24,611 bases of DNA. Source: a virus. The notes beneath the pieces were generated by a model. It was not told the DNA's origin. It saw only the letters and a list, made by a program, of their open reading frames with translations, and searched no databases. The position numbers and the translations under genes were made by a program. This document shows, piece after piece, positions 1 through 8,139 of the stretch (position 1 is the first letter of the stretch; every line of letters begins with the position of its first letter). The stretch spans positions 1-24,611 of the IMG/VR virus record IMGVR_UViG_3300020215_000135; one strand, given 5' to 3'.

Positions 1-1
1 C

Positions 2-262
2 AAGGTCATCACCCTGCCGGCCGTGGCCACGCCCGTGAACTGCGCGATCATGAACGGCGGCGCCTTCGGCACGATCGCGGTCAATATCTCGCCCAACGCC
101 GCCGACAAAATCCAGGGACCGGATCTGCCCGGCACCGACAACAAGGACCTGATCAACACCAAGGCCACGGCCCGACGCGGCGATTATGTCCGCCTGGAAA
201 CCGGCGACGCCAACGGCCCGATCGTAGCCGAACTGCGCGGCACCTGGGCAACCGAAGCTTAA
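2..262 (+). CDS. 3' end of a phage head gene (partial)
   Basis: The frame is open from the left edge of the window and ends at a TAA at 260-262, so this is the C-terminal part of a gene that begins outside. A GTG at 23 lies in frame but has no visible ribosome binding site, and the residues before it (KVITLPAVATPVN) read as continuous coding sequence. The piece ends in a compact segment with GDYVRLETGDANGPIVAELR. It sits 18 bases upstream of the Mu gpT-like major head gene, where Mu-like phages usually carry scaffold or head-decoration genes. That position suggests a small structural head protein. The family is not recognised from sequence, so this role is inferred from context only. Confidence 0.6.
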   Translation, partial: KVITLPAVATPVNCAIMNGGAFGTIAVNISPNAADKIQGPDLPGTDNKDLINTKATARRGDYVRLETGDANGPIVAELRGTWATEA

Positions 263-280
263 TCTGAAGGATAAAAATAC

Positions 281-1234
281 ATGAGTGCTACTAGAGAAAC
301 CCTGAGTTCCCGCGCCGTTGTCGGCATGTACTACGAGCGCCTGCAGGCGCTGGTGGCGGCCGCCTGGATCGACGCCGTCTCCAACTATTTCACCTCCGAC
401 CAGCCCAGCGAGGAATACGCCTGGCTGAACATGCCGCCGACCTTGCGCGAATGGATCGGCGGCCGCCATGCCAAGGGCTTAACGGCCAACGGCATCGAGA
501 TCAAAAACCGCCATTTCGAGGCGACGATGGAGATTCTGCTCCGCGATCTGCGCCGCGACAAGACCGGCCAGCTGCGCACCCGGATGTCCGAATTCGCCGA
601 ACGCGGCCTGACGCATTTCGCCAGCTTGCTCAGTACGCTGATCGTCAACGGCGAAAGCACGGTCTGCTACGACGGCCAGTATTTCTTCGATACCGACCAC
701 TCGGAAGGCGCTTCCGGCTCGCAGAGCAACGATATCACCACCGATATCTCGGCGCTGCCGGCCAGCGTGCACGGCGCCGCGACCGCGCCGAGCCCCGAGG
801 AAATGCAGCAGGCGATTTTGAAATCCATCGCCCAGATGCACACCTTGGTTGACGATCAGGGCGAGCCGATCAACGAATTGGCCAGCCAGTTCCTGGTTAT
901 GGTGCCGGTGGGTCTGAGCGACGCCGCGCGCTCCGGCTTGTCGACGGCACGGGTCGCAGGCCCCAGCACCTTCGATATCGACGGCATGTCGATCCGCCTG
1001 GCGGTCAATCCACGCCTGACGGCGGCCGGCTGGACCGACAAGTTCGCGACCTTCCGCACCGACGGCAGCGTCAAGCCGTTGATCCGGCAGGAAGAAACCA
1101 AGCCGACGCTGAAAGTGAAAGACGAGAACAGCGAGTTCGCGTTCGATAACGACGCTATCCAGCTCGGCCTCGACACCTGGCGCAACGTTGGCTACGGTCG
1201 CTGGCAGGGCGCTGTCCTGAACACGTTGGTGTAA
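281..1234 (+). CDS. Mu gpT-like major head (capsid) protein
   Basis: This 317-residue protein resembles the Mu-like prophage major head subunit gpT family, which forms the icosahedral shell. Recognisable features are the N-terminal TRETLSSRAVVGMYYERL segment, the WLNMPPTLREWIGGRH stretch near residue 50 and the GQYFFDTDHSE motif near residue 135. The length fits the family (about 300 residues). A GAAGGA ribosome binding site lies a few bases before the ATG. It is followed three bases later by a small gene of the same head module, and further on by gp36- and gp37-like genes, the usual order in Mu-like phages. This is the best single marker that the block is a Mu-related transposable prophage. 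Confidence 0.9.
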   Translation: MSATRETLSSRAVVGMYYERLQALVAAAWIDAVSNYFTSDQPSEEYAWLNMPPTLREWIGGRHAKGLTANGIEIKNRHFEATMEILLRDLRRDKTGQLRTRMSEFAERGLTHFASLLSTLIVNGESTVCYDGQYFFDTDHSEGASGSQSNDITTDISALPASVHGAATAPSPEEMQQAILKSIAQMHTLVDDQGEPINELASQFLVMVPVGLSDAARSGLSTARVAGPSTFDIDGMSIRLAVNPRLTAAGWTDKFATFRTDGSVKPLIRQEETKPTLKVKDENSEFAFDNDAIQLGLDTWRNVGYGRWQGAVLNTLV

Positions 1235-1237
1235 GCC

Positions 1238-1699
1238 ATGGACTTTTATAAAACGCTTGAGACAGTACGGTTGCCCGGCGGCACCGTGCTGGCGCTAACC
1301 TCCAATCAAATCCGCCGGCGTCAGCATTTGCTGGACGTGGCCAAGTACGGCGAAACCTGTTGTGCCAAGCAAGCCGTCGAGTTCAAGGCCGGCGAAGTGA
1401 TCGGCCTGGAACAAGTGCCCTTGGCACTAGAAACCGCTCTGGAACCGGTCAATCTGGCCATGCTGCAAGAAGGCGATTTGCTTTCTGGCGATCTGGAATA
1501 CCGTGGCGAAGGCGAATTGCTGACGATTGATGATTCAATCGGTTCGGCCGGCGCTGGAGAGAAGATCGACGCGACCCTCGAAGAGCGCCCGGACAATGCC
1601 GAGCCCGGCGAGCAGATCCAGCCCGAATCGGGCGATCTGGCGCCAGTCCCTGCAGCCAGGCGAGACGCTAAACCCAAGGATAAGGGCGCAGGCAAATGA
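1238..1699 (+). CDS. Hypothetical phage head-region protein
   Basis: This 153-residue protein of unknown function lies between the major head gene and the gp36-like gene. The first 90 residues look folded (VRLPGGTVLALTSNQ, then VEFKAGEVIGLEQVP). The C-terminal 60 residues are rich in Glu, Asp, Pro and Gly and end in a basic tail (KPKDKGAGK), probably disordered. Proteins with this layout are common at this place in Mu-like siphophages and are left without a name. Its stop overlaps the next start (ATGA at 1696-1699), so the two are probably translationally coupled. A role in capsid decoration or head completion is a guess from position. Confidence 0.75.
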   Translation: MDFYKTLETVRLPGGTVLALTSNQIRRRQHLLDVAKYGETCCAKQAVEFKAGEVIGLEQVPLALETALEPVNLAMLQEGDLLSGDLEYRGEGELLTIDDSIGSAGAGEKIDATLEERPDNAEPGEQIQPESGDLAPVPAARRDAKPKDKGAGK

Positions 1700-2103
1700 G
1701 CTACTGCACGCTGCAAGACCTGATCGACGAGTTTACCGAGGCCGAGCTGGTCCAGCTGACGGACGCGGCCGGCACCGGCGAGATCGATACCGTGCCCGTC
1801 GAAAAAGCCCTTGCGCGTGCGGACCGCACGATCAACCGCTACCTGGCCGGCCGCAACGAGCTGCCGCTGGCCGATGACGAGGTGGTCGATCTGGCCTGTG
1901 ATATCGCCCGTTATTATCTGTACGCGGACCAAGTCCCGAGCCACGTCCAGAAGCGTTTTGACGATGCCGTCAAGGCATTGGAAAAAATGGCGGCCCGCAA
2001 GATCGCCGTCGTCGATACGGCCGGCACGGCAGCCGCCGAAAGCGCCGCCGCGCCGGAAATGGAATCCAGCGCCAGCGTGTTCGGCCGTAGCGGGGATTGG
2101 TGA
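1696..2103 (+). CDS. gp36-like head completion protein (DUF1320)
   Basis: This 135-residue protein matches the Mu gp36/DUF1320 family by pattern: an N-terminal YCTLQDLIDEFTEAELVQLT helix pair, a central RADRTINRYLAGRNELPL segment, then LACDIARYYLY and a helix reading VQKRFDDAVKALEKMAA. Family members are about 140 residues and are thought to act at the head-tail connector, as other head-completion proteins do. The C-terminal 30 residues are Ala/Ser/Glu-rich and probably flexible. It overlaps its upstream neighbour by 4 bases and the downstream gp37-like gene by one base, which marks a tightly coupled operon. Confidence 0.88.
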   Translation: MSYCTLQDLIDEFTEAELVQLTDAAGTGEIDTVPVEKALARADRTINRYLAGRNELPLADDEVVDLACDIARYYLYADQVPSHVQKRFDDAVKALEKMAARKIAVVDTAGTAAAESAAAPEMESSASVFGRSGDW

Positions 2104-2561
2104 TGGAGAACTACCTGGCAGCGGAAGCGCTGATCAAGCAGCGCCTGATCGACAAGGTGCCGGCCATACCGGCCCATCATGTCCTGTCGGCCGCTGATCT
2201 GGACGGCGTGAAGGAAAACGCGCAGGCCACACCGGCGCTGCATGTGATTTATTTCGATGACGAGGTGCCGACCGGCGAAGGTAGCCAGGCCGGCACCGGC
2301 CGGGCTCAGCTCGTCAACCAGTTGTGGCTGGTGACGCTGGTAGTGCGCAATGTCAAAGGCAAGACCGGCGAAGGCAACCGGAGCGACGCCGGCCTGCTGA
2401 TCGGTCCGGTCCTGGCGGCCCTGCAAGGCTGGAAACCCTCCGCCGAACATGGCCCGCTGTACCGGCGCAAATCGCCTTATCGCGTGACCTATCGGAACGG
2501 ATTCGGGTATTTCACCTTTTTATTCAGCACAAAAATTTCAATCACAGGGCTCACATCATGA
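2103..2561 (+). CDS. gp37-like tail terminator / head-tail joining protein
   Basis: This protein of about 152 residues resembles the Mu gp37-like (DUF1834-type) family, which caps the tail tube at the head end. It starts MENYLAAEALIKQRLIDKVP, continues with an HVIYFDDEVP strand region and an LVNQLWLVTLVVRN strand, and ends with a YRVTYRNGFGYFTFLFST strand pair, a compact alpha/beta layout of the terminator type. The ATG at 2103 overlaps the stop of the gp36-like gene. In-frame TTG (2097) and GTG (2100) codons are possible but less likely starts. The order gp36, gp37, tail tube supports the assignment. Confidence 0.8.
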   Translation: MENYLAAEALIKQRLIDKVPAIPAHHVLSAADLDGVKENAQATPALHVIYFDDEVPTGEGSQAGTGRAQLVNQLWLVTLVVRNVKGKTGEGNRSDAGLLIGPVLAALQGWKPSAEHGPLYRRKSPYRVTYRNGFGYFTFLFSTKISITGLTS

Positions 2562-2746
2562 GCGATACGAGAAAGATGATAACCAACCCGATCAGCGGCC
2601 AGCGCGTGCCGGCCGATGAGGCGTTGTTCTATGATCCGGAAACAACGAATAGCCCGTTGTGGCCCTATAGCCGAACGCCCAAAAATGCCGATAAAGCGGC
2701 AACGAATCAATCATCCCCCCGAGGTAGAAATGGCAGCGACAACTGA
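2558..2746 (+). CDS. Small phage protein, unknown function
   Basis: This is a 62-codon ORF whose ATG overlaps the stop of the gp37-like gene (ATGA at 2558-2561), the same coupling seen between other genes here. The product begins MSDTRKMITNPISGQRVPAD and is polar, with a Ser/Asn/Gly-rich C-terminus that overlaps the next gene in another frame. There is no strong ribosome binding site, so expression would rely on coupling. It could be a real small structural or assembly protein. The overlap of its last six codons with the next gene leaves some doubt. Confidence 0.55.
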   Translation: MSDTRKMITNPISGQRVPADEALFYDPETTNSPLWPYSRTPKNADKAATNQSSPRGRNGSDN

Positions 2747-2903
2747 ACCAGTAAAAACCGAAATCAAGCGCGTGAAAGTGAAGCTGAAAATGCGCCACAC
2801 CCACGCCGGCATCGAATACGACGAAGCGGCCGTCAAGGCCGGCGTCGAGATCGAAATTACCGAACAACAAGCCGCCGTCCTGAAAGCCCAGGGCGTTATT
2901 TAA
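2730..2903 (+). CDS. Small phage protein, unknown function
   Basis: This 57-codon ORF starts at an ATG preceded by GAGGT five bases upstream. The product is basic at the N-terminus (EIKRVKVKLKMRHTHAG) and then has an EYDEAAVKAGVEIEITEQQA segment, consistent with a small beta-strand plus helix fold. Small proteins of this type, with a KVKL..HTHAG stretch followed by a helix, are frequent just upstream of tail tube genes in Mu-like siphophages. No function is known to me. It lies 20 bases before the tail tube gene and is probably co-transcribed with it. Confidence 0.7.
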   Translation: MAATTEPVKTEIKRVKVKLKMRHTHAGIEYDEAAVKAGVEIEITEQQAAVLKAQGVI

Positions 2904-2923
2904 CTTAATTACGGGAAATCACC

Positions 2924-3673
2924 ATGTCAGGATTTTTAGGCTCCGGCCGCATTTACGTCGACCGCAAAGTCGGCAGTGTTTTTCAAGGGCTGAAACTCAT
3001 CGGCAACGCCACCAAGTTCGAGATCAAGGAGAACTCGGAAAAAAAGGAGCGGGTTTCGAAAGACCGGTCCAACTACGGCTCGGCCCTCAATACCGTGTTC
3101 GTCAAAAAGCCGGCCGAGGTCAATATCACGCTCGACGACCTGGACCGGGATAACCTGGCGCTGGTGTTTCTGGGCGATGCGTCTGCCGTGTCCGTGACCG
3201 GCGCGACGGTGACCGATGAAGTCGTGTCCGGCTATAAGGACCGCATTTTCAAGACCGCCAAGCGCAAGATCAGCAGTGTCGTGCTGACCGACACGGCCGG
3301 TACGACTACCTATGTGCTCGATACCGACTATGAGATCGTCGATGCGGATCTGGGACTGATCAAAGTGCTGACGGCGGGCGCCATTACCGATGGTCAGTCG
3401 CTGAAGATCGATTACACCTACGGCAGCATGACCTCCAACAAAGTCGCCGGCGGCACCAATTCCAACGTGATCGTCAAGATCCTGTTCGACGGCGTCAACC
3501 AGGCGGACCAGTCCAAAGCGGTCGTCAACGTGCTCGAGGCGGTGCTGTCGCCGACCTCGGGCGTGGATTTCCTGTCTGACGAATTCACGTCGATCGAGCT
3601 GGCCGGCATTGCCAACGTGCCCACCGGCGGCACGGCGGCCTATGAAGTCGAACTGGATGTGGTGTATAGCTAA
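2924..3673 (+). CDS. Phage major tail tube protein
   Basis: This 249-residue protein is the likely tail tube subunit. It has the typical N-terminal GRIYVDRKVGSVFQGLKLIGN strands, a KFEIKENSEKKERVSKDR loop, an AEVNITLDDLDRDNLALVFLGD segment, and a C-terminal core ending in GGTAAYEVELDVVYS. A middle insert (about residues 85-160, with VVLTDTAGTTTYVLDTDYEI) looks like an added beta-sandwich domain that would decorate the tube surface. The tube forms the channel for DNA. It is placed, as expected, between the tail terminator and the chaperone/tape-measure pair. Its stop overlaps the next ATG by one base. Confidence 0.82.
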   Translation: MSGFLGSGRIYVDRKVGSVFQGLKLIGNATKFEIKENSEKKERVSKDRSNYGSALNTVFVKKPAEVNITLDDLDRDNLALVFLGDASAVSVTGATVTDEVVSGYKDRIFKTAKRKISSVVLTDTAGTTTYVLDTDYEIVDADLGLIKVLTAGAITDGQSLKIDYTYGSMTSNKVAGGTNSNVIVKILFDGVNQADQSKAVVNVLEAVLSPTSGVDFLSDEFTSIELAGIANVPTGGTAAYEVELDVVYS

Positions 3674-4047
3674 TGCGCGCACAGAAAGTTATCCCTTTGG
3701 GTGATAACCGGGCGGTCGTTTTGAATGAGCTGCGGGTCAGGGACGCCCGCAAGCTGATAGCGCAAATCAAAGAACTCGGTCAGCTCAATATCGTTGAGCT
3801 GATCACCGATCGATTTGCCGAATTAGAGGCCTTGCTGGGCGATTGCATCGTCATGCCCGATGGCGAACGGCTGGATGATCTGAGTGCTGGCGAGGCCGTG
3901 CCTGTTATAGAAGGGATCCTGGAGGTGAACGCCTCTTTTTTGGACCTGCTGGCTCTTCTCGGTCTGCTGGAGTGGGTACCAGTGACACCACCGGCGACCT
4001 CGACAGAGCCTGTGTCTTCCTCATCGAGCGAGGACACGCCAACGTAG
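3673..4047 (+). CDS. Tail assembly chaperone, short (gpG-like) form
   Basis: This 124-residue protein has the position and shape of the lambda gpG-type tail assembly chaperone, which binds the tape measure protein and recruits tube subunits. It is helical, with VRDARKLIAQIKELGQL near residue 17 and a VPVIEGILEVNASFLDLL helix near residue 77, and ends in a Thr/Pro/Ser-rich tail. The ATG overlaps the tail tube stop. A TTTTTTG heptamer in the correct phase at 3936-3942, with an open -1 frame downstream, indicates that part of the ribosomes make a longer product. Function is inferred from synteny; the sequence alone is not diagnostic. Confidence 0.78.
   Translation: MRAQKVIPLGDNRAVVLNELRVRDARKLIAQIKELGQLNIVELITDRFAELEALLGDCIVMPDGERLDDLSAGEAVPVIEGILEVNASFLDLLALLGLLEWVPVTPPATSTEPVSSSSSEDTPT
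3936..3942 (+). promoter_or_regulatory. Probable -1 ribosomal slippery site (TTTTTTG)
   Basis: The zero-frame codons are TCT TTT TTG, so the heptamer reads T TTT TTG, a canonical X XXY YYZ slippery sequence. After a one-base slip both tRNAs can re-pair on TTT codons. It lies near the end of the chaperone gene, immediately before a stretch where the -1 frame is open and encodes a plausible extension. No stimulatory structure was verified. Confidence 0.6.
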
Positions 4048-4112
4048 CGAACTACGGCTGGCAATTTTTTATAACAACCCTCCAACTCAGCAATAAGGGC
4101 GACAATGGCTAA
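3942..4112 (+). CDS. -1 frameshift extension of the tail chaperone (gpT-like part)
   Basis: From 3942 the -1 frame relative to the upstream chaperone is open to a TAA at 4110-4112 and overlaps the tape measure start by eight bases. It encodes 56 residues that look like real protein, especially ACVFLIERGHANVANYGWQ followed by FFITTLQLSNKG. Joined at the slippery site, the product would be 146 residues (90 from the zero frame plus 56). In lambda and many other long-tailed phages the chaperone gene is read in this two-frame way just before the tape measure gene. The +1 frame is closed by a TGA at 3983-3985, so only a -1 shift works. Confidence 0.65.
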   Translation, partial: GPAGSSRSAGVGTSDTTGDLDRACVFLIERGHANVANYGWQFFITTLQLSNKGDNG

Positions 4113-7100
4113 CAATTCCCGCAATCTGGCATTAAGGCTGCTCATCAATGCCGAAGACAGGGCGTCAGCGGTATTGAACGGCTTGCGCAACAACGCAGGC
4201 AAAGTCGCGGCCGCGATCGCGGGTTATTTTTCCATCAGCGCCTTCAAGGGCATGGCCGATGATGCCGCCGCGTTCGAGCGGCAGATGGCGACCGTAGCGG
4301 CCGTTTCCGGCGTCGCCGGCGAGGACCTGAAAAAACTGGAGCAAGCGGCCAAGGACATGGGCGCCAGCACCGAATTCTCGGCCATGGATGCCGCGCAGGC
4401 GCTGGAAAGCCTGGGGCGATCCGGATTAAATGCCGAGCAGCAGATGCAGGCGCTGCCGCAAGTGCTGGCGTTGGCGCAAGCCAATGGCCTGGAGCTTGGG
4501 CAGGCTGCCAGCTTCATCACGCAGACGGTCTCTGGCATGGGCCTGTCGTTCGGTGATTCCGCCCGTGTCGCCGACGTGCTGACCAAGGCCGCAGCCAGCG
4601 CCAACACCAGCGTTGAAGGCTTGGGAGCCGGTCTGTCTTATGCGGCGCCGGTCGCCCAATCGCTGGGGCTGACGCTGGAGCAAACGACGGCCTATCTGGC
4701 CAGCCTGGCTAATGCCGGCATCGACGCCTCGCGCGCGGGCACGTCATTGAATAATATGATGTTCCAGTTCCAGGACCCGGCCAGCAAATTCCGCCGGGAA
4801 CTGCAGGCCCTGGGTATCAACACCACGGATTTCAACAAAGCGCTGGCGGAACTCGCGAAAGAAGGCAAGGACGGCGAAGGCGCCATCTTGGCATTGGGCA
4901 TGGAAGCTGGCCCGGCTATGCGCGCATTGCTCAATCAGGGCATTCCCTCGGTCCAGAAACTCACCGACACGCTCAATAATGCTGCCGGCGCTGCAAAAAC
5001 CGCCGCCGCGACCATGACCGACAATCTGGTCGGCTCCGTGCGAAATCTGGACAGCGTCTGGGAGGGCCTGCGCCTGCAAATGGCTCAGCCGATCCTTGAT
5101 CCGCTGAAAAACGCGATCAACTTCGTGTCCGGAAAACTGCAGGCCTTGGTCGACGACGGCACGATCAGCCGGGTCGGGGAATTCATCGCGCAAACCTTTG
5201 ACCGGGGCGCCAAAGCGTTCGAATCCTTTATCGGGAAAATCGATTTTAGCGTAGTGGGCGCCGCAGCCAATAATTTCGGCCAGAATTTCAAGATCGTTTT
5301 CAATGCTGGCGTCGAGATCGCCGGTACGCTGGCTGACACGATCGGCCGCGTTTATGCAGCGCTCAATGCCAGTGGCGCTTTCGATTCATTCAAAGCAATC
5401 GCCACCACAGCGATCAAAGCCACTGTTGACGGCGTGCATGAGCTATCAAGGATCGTCACCGAAGCCTTTACGGTCGTTGCCGAATCGAAAGCCTTTACCG
5501 AGTTCGCGGACGCCGCGAAAATCGCCCTCGAAACGGTCATTGCGGTCGGCAAATCGCTGTCCGAGCCGTTTGTCGACCTTTTCAAGTTGCTCGGCGACGG
5601 CAAGGGCGAGGCGCAATCGTTCGGCCAGACATTCGGCCAGGTATTGACAACGCTGGCCCAAACCGTGACCTTGTTCGTCAGCGGATTTTCCACCGGGCTT
5701 GAAACCATAAAAACGGCGTTTTACGGCATCGCCGGCGCCGGTGCTCAGGTGATCAGCACGTTGTTGAATGGCGTGGCGGCCACGCAGGAGGGCCTGGCTA
5801 AAATCACCTTCGGGGACGTTTCCCGTAAATGGGCCGAGGCTGCCGCCGACAACCGATTGATCGCTGAATCATTCGCCGAAAGCGCCGGCGTCAATTTCGC
5901 AAAAGCAGAAGCGGCCATGGATGGCGTCTCAACATCCGCACAGCGCACCAATGCCAGCTTGATGACGTTGGTCGGCGACGGCCTACAGCAATCGAACATG
6001 GGGCTGAGCGCCAATGCCCAGGCGTCACAGCAAGCCTGGGCGGCGGGCGATGCCTTGGCCAATAGTGCCGCTCAGTGGGTTAATCCGCACGCCGCTTTGG
6101 TCGAGCAGCTTAGGGAGCAACAGAATGCGCTGATCGCGACCGGCGCCAGCCAGGCAGAGCTGCAGCAGGTCAGTGCCAAGCTCACCAAAGCTCAGGATGA
6201 CGCCAAGGCGGCCGCCGAACAGCACGCTAAAGCTATCGAAATAGCCGGAAGCAGCGCCAACACCGCGGCGGGCGATGTTGGCAGCCTGAACAAGCAAGTC
6301 AGTGATCTGCCCAAAGAGCCGAAAAAAATCGACATCAATGCCGACACCCGGGAAGCTTTGGACCGCATTAGCGAAATCAAGGCGCCGACCGCTTCCGTGC
6401 ATACGGTCTATGCGGCCACGGGCGTCAATCAGGCGCTGGGGGAAATCAGTAAGCTGAAACAGCCTACCAGCAGTGTGCATACCGTCTATGTGAACCGCGT
6501 CGATAATGGGAGCTTGCCCGTGCAGGCGGCCGGCGACCCGGCCGCACAAGCCACTGGAGGCCCTGCCGGCCAACCGACCGGCCTGCCCTGGCGCTTCAAC
6601 ACCGGCGGCTATGCGCCCAGATCCGGCAAGCTGCCCGGCTTCGGCGGCGGCGACCGCATCAAGGCTTTATTGGAGGCCGGCGAATTTATCGTGCGCAAGG
6701 AAGCCGTGCAAGCCCTGGGCCTGCCGTTCATGCACGCTATCAATGCCGGGCGAGTGCCGACGGCCGGCGACGTGATCAAGCGGGCCATGGGCGGAAGCGT
6801 CGGCTATGACCTGGACGAGGAACTCCGGAAGAAACAGGAGGAACGCGAAAAGAAGATCGTCGAGCGAATCATCGGCAATCCGCTGGCGCTTGGGCTGTCG
6901 GGGACATCCAGCTTTTCACGCTCAAAGATGCTGCGCAATGCCGGCAAGGTATTGAGCCAGATCGGCCGTGCGGATCTGGCGCCGAAGGTCGGCGAACTCA
7001 TGAACGCCCGCCTGGCGGAAACCGGCGGCACGTATAGTACCAAAAGCAAGCTCGGCGACCGGCAAACCCAGTTCGACAAGGCCGCCATCTTAAAGGCGCA

Positions 7101-7392
7101 TTTGTTCGACGAGCCGGCGGACGCTACCCAAAGGCCGCAATTGAATAGCGCCCCGTCCCTCCAGCTGCCCGCATTGCAGACGCCCAAAATCAACATCCCG
7201 ATGCCGTCGATCCCGCGCCTGCCGGAAGCGCCGGCCGGCCGAGGGGCGGCATCGGCCAATGCAGCGCCCGGCCGAACCGAACGCATTCAGTTTATAGCGC
7301 CCAATGGGCAAAGCCTGACCGGCGAATTTAAGCCCGGCGATATGACCCAGATGCTGCAAATCCTCAAGGATGCCGGAGCGCGCACCGCATGA
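4105..7392 (+). CDS. Phage tail tape measure protein (TP901 type)
   Basis: This is the largest gene of the block, coding for 1095 residues. It carries the N-terminal tape-measure core: AFERQMATVAAVSGVAGEDL near residue 55, MGASTEFSAMDAAQALE near residue 90, and LEQTTAYLASLANAGIDASR near residue 192. The middle is long, Ala-rich and helical, with a hydrophobic stretch near residues 515-555. Around residues 745-800 there are two copies of a short motif, KAPTASVHTVYA and KQPTSSVHTVYV. Near residue 830 is the common C-terminal signature NTGGYAPRSGKLPGFGGGDR with GEFIVRKEAVQALG. The protein sets tail length and reaches the cell envelope during infection. Its length implies a long non-contractile or contractile tail; the neighbours favour a siphovirus. 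Confidence 0.92.
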   Translation: MANNSRNLALRLLINAEDRASAVLNGLRNNAGKVAAAIAGYFSISAFKGMADDAAAFERQMATVAAVSGVAGEDLKKLEQAAKDMGASTEFSAMDAAQALESLGRSGLNAEQQMQALPQVLALAQANGLELGQAASFITQTVSGMGLSFGDSARVADVLTKAAASANTSVEGLGAGLSYAAPVAQSLGLTLEQTTAYLASLANAGIDASRAGTSLNNMMFQFQDPASKFRRELQALGINTTDFNKALAELAKEGKDGEGAILALGMEAGPAMRALLNQGIPSVQKLTDTLNNAAGAAKTAAATMTDNLVGSVRNLDSVWEGLRLQMAQPILDPLKNAINFVSGKLQALVDDGTISRVGEFIAQTFDRGAKAFESFIGKIDFSVVGAAANNFGQNFKIVFNAGVEIAGTLADTIGRVYAALNASGAFDSFKAIATTAIKATVDGVHELSRIVTEAFTVVAESKAFTEFADAAKIALETVIAVGKSLSEPFVDLFKLLGDGKGEAQSFGQTFGQVLTTLAQTVTLFVSGFSTGLETIKTAFYGIAGAGAQVISTLLNGVAATQEGLAKITFGDVSRKWAEAAADNRLIAESFAESAGVNFAKAEAAMDGVSTSAQRTNASLMTLVGDGLQQSNMGLSANAQASQQAWAAGDALANSAAQWVNPHAALVEQLREQQNALIATGASQAELQQVSAKLTKAQDDAKAAAEQHAKAIEIAGSSANTAAGDVGSLNKQVSDLPKEPKKIDINADTREALDRISEIKAPTASVHTVYAATGVNQALGEISKLKQPTSSVHTVYVNRVDNGSLPVQAAGDPAAQATGGPAGQPTGLPWRFNTGGYAPRSGKLPGFGGGDRIKALLEAGEFIVRKEAVQALGLPFMHAINAGRVPTAGDVIKRAMGGSVGYDLDEELRKKQEEREKKIVERIIGNPLALGLSGTSSFSRSKMLRNAGKVLSQIGRADLAPKVGELMNARLAETGGTYSTKSKLGDRQTQFDKAAILKAHLFDEPADATQRPQLNSAPSLQLPALQTPKINIPMPSIPRLPEAPAGRGAASANAAPGRTERIQFIAPNGQSLTGEFKPGDMTQMLQILKDAGARTA

Positions 7393-7766
7393 GCATCCTA
7401 TTAGATACGATCACGCTGCCGGACGATCTGATCTGGATCGATGAATACGCCCATACGCCGGTTAAACAGACCGTCTCGACCGCCGTCGACGGTTCGCTGA
7501 TCGTCGAGGCCGCCGCCCAGACCAAAGGCCGGCCGATCACGCTGGCCGGCGGCGCCGATTACGGCTGGATCGACCGGGCCACCCTGGAACTGCTGCGCGC
7601 GAAACAATACCAGCCCGGCCTGACCCTGACGCTGACCCTGCGCGGCACGGCTTACAGCGTGCTGTTCACGCAGCCGGGCGGCATCGAGGCAGCGCCCGTG
7701 GTCGACTACAACACCCCGGATGCCAGCGACTGGTATACCGTGACCCTGAAATTTATCGAAGTGTAG
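7389..7766 (+). CDS. Tail-tip protein downstream of tape measure
   Basis: This 125-residue protein overlaps the tape measure stop (ATGA at 7389-7392). It is mostly beta-strand by appearance: LDTITLPDDLIWIDEYAHTP, then SLIVEAAAQTKGRPITLAGG, a helix with ATLELLRAKQ, and strands LTLTLTLRGTAYSVLF and WYTVTLKFIEV. It holds the place of the lambda gpM-like or distal-tail-type minor proteins that join the tape measure end of the tube to the tip. That role is inferred from order and size. The reading frame and coupling make the gene itself secure. Confidence 0.78.
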   Translation: MSILLDTITLPDDLIWIDEYAHTPVKQTVSTAVDGSLIVEAAAQTKGRPITLAGGADYGWIDRATLELLRAKQYQPGLTLTLTLRGTAYSVLFTQPGGIEAAPVVDYNTPDASDWYTVTLKFIEV

Positions 7767-7768
7767 CC

Positions 7769-8137
7769 ATGACTGATATTTATGAAGACATCAAGCAACT
7801 GGACGAGGCTTACGGGGCTGTCAATCTCCAAAAGACCATGGATGCCGGGAAGCGTGAACAAAGCCAGGCGGCAGCGCTGTTTTACGTCGTATGGTCGCTT
7901 TATAAGCGTGGGAGCGATGACTTTGCCATAACAGGAATTTTTTCAAAAGAAGTCGACGCACATGCGTTAAAAGAACGACTGGATGGCGACTCATCCTGTT
8001 TAGCTGCCAGTGTAGACCGATGGCCCATGCCGGACATCATTGAGCACTTGGTTCGGGATCGATTGGGAAAAATGGCTGATCTCTTATTGCCCATCGAAAG
8101 CGCCATCAGAGCATTTATTAACGAGAAGAAAAATTAA
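7769..8137 (+). CDS. Small protein of unknown function inserted in the tail module
   Basis: This 122-residue protein starts two bases after the previous gene and ends two bases before the next. Its codon use is visibly less GC-rich than its neighbours (for example KEVDAHALKERL and EKKN are coded with A/T-ending codons), which suggests a later arrival. Residues 4-22 (IYEDIKQLDEAYGAVNLQK) match residues 39-57 of the next protein (VFNDISQLDRTYGRVSLRK) at 10 of 19 positions. It may be a partner or a diverged partial duplicate of the N-terminal part of that tail protein, or a moron gene. No function is recognised. Confidence 0.65.
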   Translation: MTDIYEDIKQLDEAYGAVNLQKTMDAGKREQSQAAALFYVVWSLYKRGSDDFAITGIFSKEVDAHALKERLDGDSSCLAASVDRWPMPDIIEHLVRDRLGKMADLLLPIESAIRAFINEKKN

Positions 8138-8139
8138 AT

